From Limibacter armeniacum (GTDB taxonomy: Bacteria; Bacteroidota; Bacteroidia; Cytophagales; Flammeovirgaceae), in NCBI RefSeq assembly GCF_036880985.1, contig NZ_JBAJNO010000001.1, positions 248,001-312,000 of the forward strand: DNA of 64,000 bases. Direction: 5' to 3'. This document shows, one piece after another, positions 33,385 to 42,610 of the stretch. Positions within the stretch are counted from its first letter, which is position 1. Each line of letters begins with the position of its first letter. A model generated the notes under the pieces. It worked only from the letters and a program-made list of their open reading frames with translations. It searched no databases and had not been told where the DNA came from. The position numbers were made by a program, and so were the translations under genes.

Positions 33385-35808
33385 ATGAAAAGAATATCCA
33401 TACTAACTGCTATGCTTCTCAGCTTTGTTTTTGCACATGCCCAAACAAAGCAATTTACCCTAGAAGAGGGATGGAAGTTCAGCAAGGGAGATTTTGAAAA
33501 TGGAGCACAAACAAACTTCAACGATTCAAAATGGGAGATGGTCACTGTTCCTCATGACTGGGCTATTTATGGTCCATTTGATAAGGAAGTCGATAAGCAA
33601 GTAGTAGCAATCAGTCAGAATAACGAGGAAGAAGCCACTGAGAAAACAGGCAGGACCGGCTCTTTGCCTCATATTGGAGACGCATGGTATCGTACTAATT
33701 TTGAGTTGCCAAATTATGAAAAAGGCAGTAGGGTTCTAGTAGTGTTTGAAGGTGCTATGAGTGATCCTCAAGTTTATGTGAATGGACAGACAGCTGGTGA
33801 ATGGGGGTACGGATATGCTTATTTCAATATTGATATTACAGACTTAGTGAAAGCTGGAGAATCAAATTTATTAGCTGTACACTTGTCGCCAAAGGCTTTG
33901 TCTTCTCGCTGGTATCCTGGAGCTGGATTGTTCCGCAAGGTGAGAATCATTGTTCAGCCCGAAAGCCACTTTAAGCTTTGGAATACATTTGTTACGACTC
34001 CGGTTGTTAGTGATGATCTGGCAAAAGTCAATATCAAAACAAAAGTCTCAGGAGAGAACCTGAAGTTAGAAACCTCCATTAAGGATGCTAGTGGTAAAGT
34101 ACTTGTCTCCAAAAGCACTGATGAGATGTTTGGTGATGAGTTTGAGCAAAATATCGCATTGGAAAACCCAAAACTATGGAGTCCAGAATCGCCTGTTCTA
34201 TACTATGCAGTGTCGAAGCTTTATGACAAGAATGGTAAGCTTCAGGATGAGCAAACTACTCGTTTTGGCGTTCGCACAATCAGTTACACACCGGAGAATG
34301 GCTTTCAGCTGAATGGTAAAACCCGAAAGTTTAAAGGGGTTTGTTTACATCATGACTTGGGACCATTGGGTGCAGCAGTGAATAAAGCAGCATTGCGTCG
34401 CCAAATCCAAATCATGAAAGATATGGGTGCCAATGCTATCCGTAGTGCGCACAATATGCCATCTATGGAACAACTGGAACTTTGCGACGAGATGGGAATG
34501 ATGTTTTTAGCTGAAAGCTTTGATGAGTGGAAAAAGCCGAAAGTAGAGAATGGCTATAATCGCTTCTTTGACGAATATCACGAAAAAGATATCGTAAACT
34601 TGGTGAGAGCAACCCGCAATCATCCTTGTATTGTGATGTGGAGTAGTGGTAACGAAGTACCTGATCAGTGGGGAAGTGATGGGGTAAAACGAGCAAAAGC
34701 CTTACAGGATATATTTCATAGAGAAGACCCAACCCGACCTGTAACGGTGGGAATGGATCAGGTGAAAGCTGTAATGGAGTCAGGGTTCGGGGCTATCATG
34801 GATATTCCGGGGCTGAATTACCGAACACACCTTTACAAAGAGGCTTTTGAACGCTTTCCACAAGGCTTATTGCTAGGTTCAGAAACTGCTTCTACAGTAA
34901 GCTCACGGGGAGTATACAAACTTCCTGTAGAAATAGGGCACAGTAAGACCTATGAAGATGGACAATCTTCGTCGTACGATGTAGAATACTGTAACTGGAG
35001 TAACTTGCCTGAAGATGATGCGGTCTTGCAGGATGATGAAGACTGGGTAATCGGTGAGTTTGTCTGGACTGGCTTTGACTATCTCGGAGAGCCAACGCCA
35101 TATGATGAGTACTGGCCATCCCGCAGTTCATATTTCGGTATTTGTGACTTGGCAGGATTACCAAAAGACAGATATTATTGGTACAAAAGCAGATGGAACA
35201 CTGAGGAATCAACTATACATGTACTTCCACATTGGAATTGGCGAGGTATGGAAGGTGATACAGTTCCTGTCTTCGTTTATACCAGTTACAATACTGCTGA
35301 GCTTTTCCTGAATGGCAAAAGCATGGGCAAACGTAGCAAGAACAAGAGCTCAAAACTGGAGCGTTACCGTCTAATGTGGAATGATGTTGTCTATCAGCCG
35401 GGCGAACTAAAGGTTGTTGCCTATGATGACAATGGAAAGACTGCCGATGAAAAGGTAATCAAAACATCTGGCAAGCCATACCAACTGGTGCTTGATGCAG
35501 ACAGAACAACACTTGATGCCAATGGAAAAGACCTCAGCTTTGTAACTGTTTCGGTAGTTGATAAAGATGGAAATCCTTGTCCAACAGCCACCAACCAGCT
35601 TACTTTTAAAGTGAGTGGTGCTGGAAAATACAGGGCAGCATGTAACGGTGATGCTACTTCACTCGAGATGTTTCATTTACCTACTATGAAGCTGTTTAGT
35701 GGTAAGTTAGTTGTACTGGTGCAAAGCACAGAGCAAACAGGTAACATTACCTTACAAGTGAAAGGTAAAGGACTTAAATCAGGAAATGTTACAATAAAAT
35801 CAGAGTAG
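33385..35808 (+). CDS. GH2 beta-galactosidase-like enzyme
   Basis: An 807-residue secreted protein (signal peptide ending AHAQ). It has a GH2 sugar-binding domain with PHDWAIYGPFD, an immunoglobulin-like domain, and a TIM barrel with acid/base Glu424 in WSSGNEV and nucleophile Glu500 in LGSETAST. C-terminal DUF4982-like and Ig-like domains follow. The active site is complete. It probably removes terminal beta-galactose from galactan oligosaccharides in the periplasm, but GH2 also includes glucuronidases and mannosidases. It stands alone between the Crp cassette and unknown genes, with its own terminator, and is clearly related to the GH2 gene at 42611. Confidence 0.9.
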   Translation: MKRISILTAMLLSFVFAHAQTKQFTLEEGWKFSKGDFENGAQTNFNDSKWEMVTVPHDWAIYGPFDKEVDKQVVAISQNNEEEATEKTGRTGSLPHIGDAWYRTNFELPNYEKGSRVLVVFEGAMSDPQVYVNGQTAGEWGYGYAYFNIDITDLVKAGESNLLAVHLSPKALSSRWYPGAGLFRKVRIIVQPESHFKLWNTFVTTPVVSDDLAKVNIKTKVSGENLKLETSIKDASGKVLVSKSTDEMFGDEFEQNIALENPKLWSPESPVLYYAVSKLYDKNGKLQDEQTTRFGVRTISYTPENGFQLNGKTRKFKGVCLHHDLGPLGAAVNKAALRRQIQIMKDMGANAIRSAHNMPSMEQLELCDEMGMMFLAESFDEWKKPKVENGYNRFFDEYHEKDIVNLVRATRNHPCIVMWSSGNEVPDQWGSDGVKRAKALQDIFHREDPTRPVTVGMDQVKAVMESGFGAIMDIPGLNYRTHLYKEAFERFPQGLLLGSETASTVSSRGVYKLPVEIGHSKTYEDGQSSSYDVEYCNWSNLPEDDAVLQDDEDWVIGEFVWTGFDYLGEPTPYDEYWPSRSSYFGICDLAGLPKDRYYWYKSRWNTEESTIHVLPHWNWRGMEGDTVPVFVYTSYNTAELFLNGKSMGKRSKNKSSKLERYRLMWNDVVYQPGELKVVAYDDNGKTADEKVIKTSGKPYQLVLDADRTTLDANGKDLSFVTVSVVDKDGNPCPTATNQLTFKVSGAGKYRAACNGDATSLEMFHLPTMKLFSGKLVVLVQSTEQTGNITLQVKGKGLKSGNVTIKSE

Positions 35809-35834
35809 AACTTACCAATAGCCTATTTGTAATG

Positions 35835-35868
35835 AAATCCCCTTTTTCAATTATGAGAAAGGGGATTT
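35835..35868 (+). terminator. Terminator after GH2 gene
   Basis: AAATCCCCTTT pairs with AAAGGGGATTT, followed by TTTG. It is a typical intrinsic terminator 26 bp after the stop codon. Confidence 0.85.
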
Positions 35869-36080
35869 TTGCTATATGTAATTGTACCTAAATGGGTGTT
35901 GTTACACTGTTGTTTCATGGAAAAGTTTTATTTTCTTATTAAATGATTCCTTAGTGAAGTAGTCTATGTAATAGGTGTCAATTTAATCAAGATTATCCTG
36001 AAAGAATACTTGTTATCGGGAGGATGTATGCATATCTTTTCATTTGAAAAGTGAAATTTTTTATTGATAAAACACCAAAG

Positions 36081-37436
36081 ATGAACTACAAAAACTATCA
36101 GCTATTTAGTATCATATTCATTGTATGTTTACTGAGTAGCTTTAATTCATTTGCTGCTGAAAAAGGACTTTTTACACTTCAATTTATTTGGCAAAAAGGA
36201 ACGGTTGGTGAAAGGCATACGGTGCTGGTTCACCTAGAAAAAGGAAAAGTGATCCCAAAGGTGATCGAAAAGAAAACCTATGGAAATCAAATGTTAGTAA
36301 TGGAGTTGCCCGAAGGCGAGTATAATATTACTCATCTTGAAATCAGGGGTGGAAGTTCGATCTCTTTTGGAGAGTTTCTCAAACTGGATTTTAATAATAC
36401 GGTAACTGTACAGCCTGGAAAAGTGGTCAACGGTGGGTTGATTTATATTGGGCATGGTGATAAAGAGAGCAAGAAAAAAGAAGCGATTTATTACCTAGCA
36501 TTGGATAACACCAAAGATGTTTATACGCATATAAATAGGTTTTTTCCAGCATACAAGTTGAGTCATGAAAATGAAGTTGTTCAGGCATGGCAATACTCAG
36601 ATGAAGCTAAACAAAATCAGTTGATCGACCTGTATGAGCAGGCAATGGTTAACTATGAGAAAAAGAATTCAAGACCTGAAGTAACTTACCTTTTTGGCAA
36701 ATTTGGTTTATTACTAAAACTCAATAAAGATGAGCAGGGAAATATCTTGTCATATGAGAGGTTGACAACGAATACTTTAAGGCAAGTTGTGAAAGCTGAA
36801 AAGTATTATGGAAAACTGTTAATCACTTTTGTAGGAAATGAATATCTGTATGGACCAGAAGACCACCTTCAGTTTATTACCTTTCCTGAAGGGGTATATG
36901 ATGTCTTTGATCCAAAACTGATCGGAGAAGATAAGTTTTTGGTATATGATGGAAATGTAAATATCTATGTGGCGAATGGGTTTCCTTTAAAATGGGAAAA
37001 AAACAGTCAGTTCAGCCGTGAATATGATGAATATAACAGACCTCGTTTTGCATATGGAAAAGAGCATATGTTTATCTATACTCCTAATGTAAAGGATGAT
37101 TGGGCGTTGTTGAGCTCTTCTTACCTTGATGTGAATTTTGAGTCAGTGAAAATTGATTCGGAAATTAAGTTTTTCAGCAATGTACAGGAGACAAGTACTA
37201 AGCTGTTACTTGGGCCAAAGACCCATACATTGGTTAGAAAAGGAGCTGAAATATATATGAAGGATAAAGCTACTGGAAAATGGACCATTGTCATAGCCCC
37301 AAGAGGAGACTGTTCTGGAGTATTGCTTGACCAAAAGAATGACCAATTGATTGTGGTGTCATGCGGTAGTGGAACGATCAAATATTATAGTCAGGACGGA
37401 GGACAGAGCTGGAACAAGCTTCCGGATAGTAATTGA
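36081..37436 (+). CDS. Secreted protein of unknown function with one Asp-box-like repeat
   Basis: The ATG at 36081 gives 451 residues with a clean signal peptide (LLSSFNSFA). The N-terminal 120 residues form a small beta domain (LPEGEYNITHLEIRGG). The rest is probably beta-propeller-like, ending in SQDGGQSWNKL, which fits the Asp-box consensus S-x-D-x-G-x-x-W. I do not recognise a family. It is bracketed by terminators, so it is probably transcribed alone. Export to periplasm or outer membrane is likely; a role in glycan binding is only a guess from the neighbours. Confidence 0.65.
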   Translation: MNYKNYQLFSIIFIVCLLSSFNSFAAEKGLFTLQFIWQKGTVGERHTVLVHLEKGKVIPKVIEKKTYGNQMLVMELPEGEYNITHLEIRGGSSISFGEFLKLDFNNTVTVQPGKVVNGGLIYIGHGDKESKKKEAIYYLALDNTKDVYTHINRFFPAYKLSHENEVVQAWQYSDEAKQNQLIDLYEQAMVNYEKKNSRPEVTYLFGKFGLLLKLNKDEQGNILSYERLTTNTLRQVVKAEKYYGKLLITFVGNEYLYGPEDHLQFITFPEGVYDVFDPKLIGEDKFLVYDGNVNIYVANGFPLKWEKNSQFSREYDEYNRPRFAYGKEHMFIYTPNVKDDWALLSSSYLDVNFESVKIDSEIKFFSNVQETSTKLLLGPKTHTLVRKGAEIYMKDKATGKWTIVIAPRGDCSGVLLDQKNDQLIVVSCGSGTIKYYSQDGGQSWNKLPDSN

Positions 37437-37458
37437 TCAATGCTGTATACCCTGATTG

Positions 37459-37492
37459 AAAGCTGCTGGTACTTCAAGGACCAGTAGCTTTT
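37459..37492 (+). terminator. Terminator after the unknown secreted gene
   Basis: AAAGCTGCTGGT pairs with ACCAGTAGCTTT (one mismatch) and is followed by a T run. Confidence 0.8.
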
Positions 37493-37662
37493 TTTGTTAT
37501 GTCCAAGGTCAGTTACCCAAACCCTGAATATACTGTTGTTGTCAGTTAACTGTTTTTCTCAATCATTCTTGTTACACTATTTCTAGTTTATCACCATTAA
37601 ATGTTGTAACTGTTAATCATATATTATGTATATTTGTTGTGAAACTACAACAATATAAATCA

Positions 37663-38853
37663 ATGATTGATATGGAGTTACTTCAAAAATCTTTTTTGAA
37701 CTTACTTAGAAATACAGACAACAGCTTTCAACGCACATTGAATGTCAATTGGGATAACCGTATGATAGCGATTGTAGGGGCAAGAGGTGTTGGGAAAACA
37801 ACTTACATAATGCAACATATAAAACAGCGTCATAAGAATCTTGACGAAGTATTATATGCTAGTTTGGATCATCTGTACTTTTATGAGCGTCCTTTGATGG
37901 ATGTTGTAGATGAGTTTGTATCCTATGGAGGTAAGTATTTATACCTTGATGAGGTGCATAAATATGATGGCTGGTCCAGAGTCTTGAAGAATATATATGA
38001 TCACTACCCTAATCTGAAGGTAGCTTTTACCAGCTCATCCATACTTGATGTATTCAAAGGAGATGCGGACTTGAGTAGGAGAGTGGTAAAGTATGAGATG
38101 AATGGAATGTCATTTAGGGAATATTTGAGACTAGTCAGAAATATCACACTATCCCAATTGACACTGGAGCAGCTATTGACAGAACACACTTCTTATTATA
38201 TCAATTTGCCAAAAGATTTTCTGCCATTACCCGTCTTCAAAGAATACTTGCAGTCGGGCTATTACCCATTTACGATAGAACCAGACTTTCTGACTAAACT
38301 CCATAATGCTTTAATGAATGTGATAGAGTTGGATCTTTCACAGGTAGAAAACCTTACCCAAAATAAAGTAGTGCAGGTCAAAAAGGTATTGGGAGTGATA
38401 GCAGAGTCAGCTCCATTCAAACCAAATATTAGCCAACTGGCCCAAAAGCTTCAAATTAGTCGGGATATTATCCTAAGCATTATTCACCTGCTTGAAAAGG
38501 CGAAGATTTTGAACCTGCTTCAGGCGCCTAATAAAGGTGTAAGCCTATTGCAGAAACCAGACAAGATCTACCTTGAAAATACAAACCTTATGTATGCCTT
38601 GAAGGATCTGCCTGACATTGGAAATATCCGTGAGACATTTTTTATGAACCAGCTTCAGAATGCCGGACATTCGGTACGTAGTAGTGAAAGCACGGACTTT
38701 TTGGTGGATCAGGAATTCTCATTTGAGATAGGAGGTAGGAGTAAAAAGCAAACACAGGTGAAGGCATTGAAAAATGCATTTGTTGTCAAGGATGGCATTG
38801 AATCAGGAATGGGTAATGTGGTTCCTTTATGGATGTTTGGAGTGTTGTACTAA
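37663..38853 (+). CDS. AAA-family ATPase (AAA_14/DUF4143-type)
   Basis: The ATG at 37663 is preferred over an upstream GTG. The 396-residue product has a Walker A (GARGVGKTTY), a Walker B (YLYLDEVHK) and a sensor-like FTSSS. A winged-helix segment follows (ISQLAQKLQISRDIILSII). The C-terminal part resembles the nuclease-like end of this family, but reads TDFLVDQEFSFEIGGRSK without the E-x-K spacing, so it may be degenerate. These proteins are common accessory genes of uncertain function, some acting as toxin- or defence-linked ATPases. No partner gene is adjacent. Confidence 0.8.
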   Translation: MIDMELLQKSFLNLLRNTDNSFQRTLNVNWDNRMIAIVGARGVGKTTYIMQHIKQRHKNLDEVLYASLDHLYFYERPLMDVVDEFVSYGGKYLYLDEVHKYDGWSRVLKNIYDHYPNLKVAFTSSSILDVFKGDADLSRRVVKYEMNGMSFREYLRLVRNITLSQLTLEQLLTEHTSYYINLPKDFLPLPVFKEYLQSGYYPFTIEPDFLTKLHNALMNVIELDLSQVENLTQNKVVQVKKVLGVIAESAPFKPNISQLAQKLQISRDIILSIIHLLEKAKILNLLQAPNKGVSLLQKPDKIYLENTNLMYALKDLPDIGNIRETFFMNQLQNAGHSVRSSESTDFLVDQEFSFEIGGRSKKQTQVKALKNAFVVKDGIESGMGNVVPLWMFGVLY

Positions 38854-38979
38854 TGCAAAATGTATAGTTCTACAGAGACTTACTTTTTTATATACCAACC
38901 ATTTTCTGAGGGGGATACTGTTGTTATTTTTCCGATACTTTTTCTTTTAAAACAATATCCCCCCCATATTCAATAGTAC

Positions 38980-39016
38980 TTTGAACCCCTGAATTATACA
39001 CAAAATTCTACTTTTG
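38980..39016 (+). promoter_or_regulatory. Candidate Bacteroidota promoter upstream of the right-arm operon
   Basis: TTTG at 38980-38983 and TACTTTTG at 39009-39016 fit the -33 and -7 elements (TAnnTTTG), with a spacing of 25 bp that is slightly long. The start codon is at 39048. It would drive the sulfatase/GH2 genes. Confidence 0.4.
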
Positions 39017-39047
39017 TTTTCATACCTGACACACAACACACATAAGT

Positions 39048-40883
39048 ATGAAAATATTCTTTCGGTACATAGGACTCATAATTGGACTTAGTATTGCAAC
39101 CCAATCGCTTGCACAAAAAAGCAGTACTCCAAATGTTATTTTGATAGTAACAGATGACCAAGGGTATGGAGATATTGCAGTACATGGTAACCCTGTGATT
39201 TCAACGCCACACATTGACCAATTGTACCATGAAAGCTCTCGTCTGACCAATTTTCATGTCAATCCAACTTGTGCGCCAACTAGAGCTGCGTTGATGACAG
39301 GTAAATATGCTAACCGTGTTGGGGTTTGGCATACAGTGATGGGACGTTCCATTCTCTATGAACAAGAGCAGACGATAGCAGACGTTTTTTCGAATAATGG
39401 TTATGCTACAGCCATGTTCGGTAAATGGCATTTAGGAGATAATTATCCATATGCACCTCAGTATCGTGGATTTCAGGAAGTCCTGACACATGGAGGAGGT
39501 GGAGTAGGACAAACACCTGACCATTGGAACAACGACTATTTCAATGATGTATACCTGCGCAATGGAAAGCCAGAACAGACCAAAGGTTATTGCACTGATG
39601 TATGGTTCAGGGAAGCCCTCTCTTTTATCAAGAAAAACAAGGACAAGCCATTCTTCTGCTACATCGCCACCAATGCTCCACACAGTCCTTTGAATGTACC
39701 TGTAGATTATGTTGCTCCATATCTGAATAAAGGAGTACCTCACAATAGAGCAAAGTTCTACGGAATGATTTCCAATATCGATTACAACCTTGGCAAACTG
39801 AGGGAGCAGCTCGAAGAATGGAATATTGCTGATAACACCATTCTGATTTTTATGTCGGATAATGGTACAGCTTATGGAGCATCTTATAAAGGGACCGAAC
39901 TGGTGAATGGTTACAATGCCCAAATGCGTGGAACCAAAGGAAGTCCATATGAAGGCGGACATCGAGTTCCTTTCTATATCTATTGGAAAGATGGGAATAT
40001 CAGTACAGGCAGAGACATGGATGACCTGACCGCCCATATTGATGTTCTGCCGACGTTGATCAAGCTATGTGGTTTGAAGGCGGGTAAAAAGATTGCATTT
40101 GATGGGACAGACCTTTCTGAAAGCCTGATCGGGAAAAAGAAGGTGCAGGACAGAATCCTGATCGGTGACTCACAAAGAATCGAGTACCCGGAAAAATGGC
40201 GTCAGTCCTATACCATGACAAAGGATTGGCGAATGATCAACGGAAAGGAGCTTTACAATATCAAGGAGGATCCGGAGCAGTTGCATGATGTGGCAGCGCA
40301 GCATCCTCAACTGATGGAAAAGCTGAAAAATGCTTATGAACAAAATTGGGACGATCAGAAAAAGTCTTTCGACCAGTTTCCATATATCAAGCTAGGAAGT
40401 GATGAGGAACCAATCTCAGTATTGACAGCCCATGACTGGCATGTGGAAAAAGGGCAAAAAGTACCTTGGAATCATGAGATGGTCAGGAAAGGAGTTGATG
40501 GAAATGGAGAGTGGAGAGTAAACTTTATAAGAGCGGGTAAATACAAGATTTCATTAAGACGCTGGCCAGTAGAGGCAGACCTTGCCCTAAATGCTTCGGC
40601 AGAAAAGCTTGTGACGGAAGCGCCCGACTATATTCTGCCGCAAGGTAAAGTTTATCAGTTCAATAAATCTTTTGTGAAAATCGGGGACAGGAGCTGGGAG
40701 CAGACAGTAGACAAAGCCGCAAAAGAGGTGAGTTTTACATTGGAAGTAGAAGAAGGTGAAACGGTGATGAGTGCTTACTTCGAAACAGAAGATGGAAATA
40801 TGCAAGGAGCTTATTATCTCTATGTGGAGCATCAGCCGACCAATGCCAAACGTAATAAGCAATCAGAAAAAGACACTTTTTAA
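39048..40883 (+). CDS. Family S1 sulfatase
   Basis: A 611-residue protein with a signal peptide (1-22, ending SLAQ). The sulfatase core has metal-binding DD in IVTDDQGYGD, Cys75 in CAPTR as formylglycine precursor, GKWHLGDNYP and LIFMSDNGTAYG. A C-terminal beta domain with a carbohydrate-binding look follows. It heads a co-directional operon: the next sulfatase starts 15 bp after its stop. It is closely related in layout to the sulfatase at 48914. Substrate is presumably a sulfated galactose or anhydrogalactose oligosaccharide. Sulfate position is unassigned. Confidence 0.92.
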   Translation: MKIFFRYIGLIIGLSIATQSLAQKSSTPNVILIVTDDQGYGDIAVHGNPVISTPHIDQLYHESSRLTNFHVNPTCAPTRAALMTGKYANRVGVWHTVMGRSILYEQEQTIADVFSNNGYATAMFGKWHLGDNYPYAPQYRGFQEVLTHGGGGVGQTPDHWNNDYFNDVYLRNGKPEQTKGYCTDVWFREALSFIKKNKDKPFFCYIATNAPHSPLNVPVDYVAPYLNKGVPHNRAKFYGMISNIDYNLGKLREQLEEWNIADNTILIFMSDNGTAYGASYKGTELVNGYNAQMRGTKGSPYEGGHRVPFYIYWKDGNISTGRDMDDLTAHIDVLPTLIKLCGLKAGKKIAFDGTDLSESLIGKKKVQDRILIGDSQRIEYPEKWRQSYTMTKDWRMINGKELYNIKEDPEQLHDVAAQHPQLMEKLKNAYEQNWDDQKKSFDQFPYIKLGSDEEPISVLTAHDWHVEKGQKVPWNHEMVRKGVDGNGEWRVNFIRAGKYKISLRRWPVEADLALNASAEKLVTEAPDYILPQGKVYQFNKSFVKIGDRSWEQTVDKAAKEVSFTLEVEEGETVMSAYFETEDGNMQGAYYLYVEHQPTNAKRNKQSEKDTF

Positions 40884-40898
40884 AAAGAACCAATAGCA

Positions 40899-42584
40899 AT
40901 GAAGCAACTTACATTATTTCTGTGGATACTCTTCTTGCCGATCATCGGCTTGATGGCACAGAAGCAAACAAAAGATGAACGCCCAAACATCATTTTTATC
41001 CTGACAGATGATCAGTCTTATGGGTACATGGGGGGTACAGGAAACCCTGTGGTCAAAACCCCTAACCTTGACCGTCTAGCGGATGAGGGGACGCTGTTTA
41101 CCAATGCTCATATAACTAGCCCGATTTGTATGCCAAGCAGGGTTTCCATTCTGCTTTCCCAATACGAGCGTAAGCATGGTGTCAATTTTAACTCAGGTAC
41201 GGGAATGGCGGAAGAGGCGTGGGAAAATTCTTACCCGATGCTGCTGCGCAAGGCAGGTTACTTTACTGCCTATGTTGGAAAGAATCACTCGCCAATAGGG
41301 GATAACGGTTATAATACAGGCATAATGGAAAAGTCATTTGACTATTGGTATGCCGGACATCAGCACTTGGGATTTTACCCTAAAGAAAGACATAAGATTT
41401 TCGCTGGAGCTAAGGAAGACACACAGGTAGAAGTAGTCGGAGAAGCTGCTTTGGATGTGTTGGACAACAATGAGTTCAGGCTCGAAAAAGCCATCAAGGC
41501 ACTGGACAAGCGTCCGGAAAATAAACCATTTGCCTTGAATATCTGCTTTAACCTACCGCATGGAGCAGGTACAGAAAGCATGCAGATGCGGGACAGCGAC
41601 CCTGAAATCTATAAGACCCTTTACAGGGATCAGGAAATTCCTTTGGCTAAGAACTATGTGGCGAAAGCAGATGTCAAAACACCAAAACTGCCTGCCGATA
41701 TTCACCGTGTGGAAGACCGCCAAACGATTTACGATTATGTAAATACCCCTGAAGGTACCAAAGAGCGTTACATCAGGCAATATCAGGCCATGACTGGAAT
41801 TGACCTCTTGGTAGGCAAGCTGCGTGACAAGCTCAAGGAACTGAAGCTGGATAAGAATACCATTATCGTATTCTCTTCAGATCACGGTTTGCTGATGGGA
41901 CAATTCGGATTGGGGGGCAAGGCATTGCTGTACGAGCAGTGTACCCACGTTCCCATGATTATTATGGACCCAACTGTGCCGAAACGCAAGAAAATAGACA
42001 AGACAGATGCTTTGGTGCAGAGCATTGACATCGCCCCCACGCTGCTGGCAAAAGCAGGTGTGCAATCGCCTGCGGCTTTTCAGGGAAAAGACCTTTCTGA
42101 ACTGCTGACCGAAAGAAAAGAAGTGCGTGACTACCTCTATACAGAAAACCTCTGGTCTACCCACTTCGGAAATCCGCGTTGTGAAGCTGTACAGGACAAG
42201 GAATGGAAATACATCCGCTACTACAAGAATGAGAACTTCTCGGCCACCGCGCGCATCAAATATGCCAAGCAACTGGGCGTATCGGTGAATAAGGTATTGT
42301 ATGGCATGAACGACAAGGAAATACCGGTTTACCGTAGTTATGCAGAAGGTCCACTGGAAGGGGAACAACCCGTTTACGAGGAGCTTTACCACCTTTCGGA
42401 TGACCCAATAGAAGAGCATAACCTCGCACCCGACAACAAGCATAAGGAAAAGCTGGAGGAAATGAGAAAAGTATGGGAGAAGCAAATACGAATGGCTCGT
42501 GGAGAAGGGCAGCCTTTGGTTGAACGTTTCACGAATGAGTCTCAGGCAGAGTGGCAGAAAAAACATGCACCCATCCATGAATAA
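40899..42584 (+). CDS. Family S1 sulfatase
   Basis: A 561-residue secreted protein (signal peptide ending LMAQ). The core motifs are ILTDDQSYGY, Cys77 in CMPSR, YVGKNHSP in place of the commoner GKWH, and FSSDHGLLMG. The altered second motif and the long insertion after it indicate a different S1 subfamily from its neighbours, so it probably removes a different sulfate. It lies 15 bp after one sulfatase gene and 26 bp before a GH2 gene, all in one operon, which suggests stepwise desulfation followed by beta-galactoside cleavage. Confidence 0.9.
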   Translation: MKQLTLFLWILFLPIIGLMAQKQTKDERPNIIFILTDDQSYGYMGGTGNPVVKTPNLDRLADEGTLFTNAHITSPICMPSRVSILLSQYERKHGVNFNSGTGMAEEAWENSYPMLLRKAGYFTAYVGKNHSPIGDNGYNTGIMEKSFDYWYAGHQHLGFYPKERHKIFAGAKEDTQVEVVGEAALDVLDNNEFRLEKAIKALDKRPENKPFALNICFNLPHGAGTESMQMRDSDPEIYKTLYRDQEIPLAKNYVAKADVKTPKLPADIHRVEDRQTIYDYVNTPEGTKERYIRQYQAMTGIDLLVGKLRDKLKELKLDKNTIIVFSSDHGLLMGQFGLGGKALLYEQCTHVPMIIMDPTVPKRKKIDKTDALVQSIDIAPTLLAKAGVQSPAAFQGKDLSELLTERKEVRDYLYTENLWSTHFGNPRCEAVQDKEWKYIRYYKNENFSATARIKYAKQLGVSVNKVLYGMNDKEIPVYRSYAEGPLEGEQPVYEELYHLSDDPIEEHNLAPDNKHKEKLEEMRKVWEKQIRMARGEGQPLVERFTNESQAEWQKKHAPIHE

Positions 42585-42610
42585 GACCCCAATAAACTAA
42601 AACTACAGAA

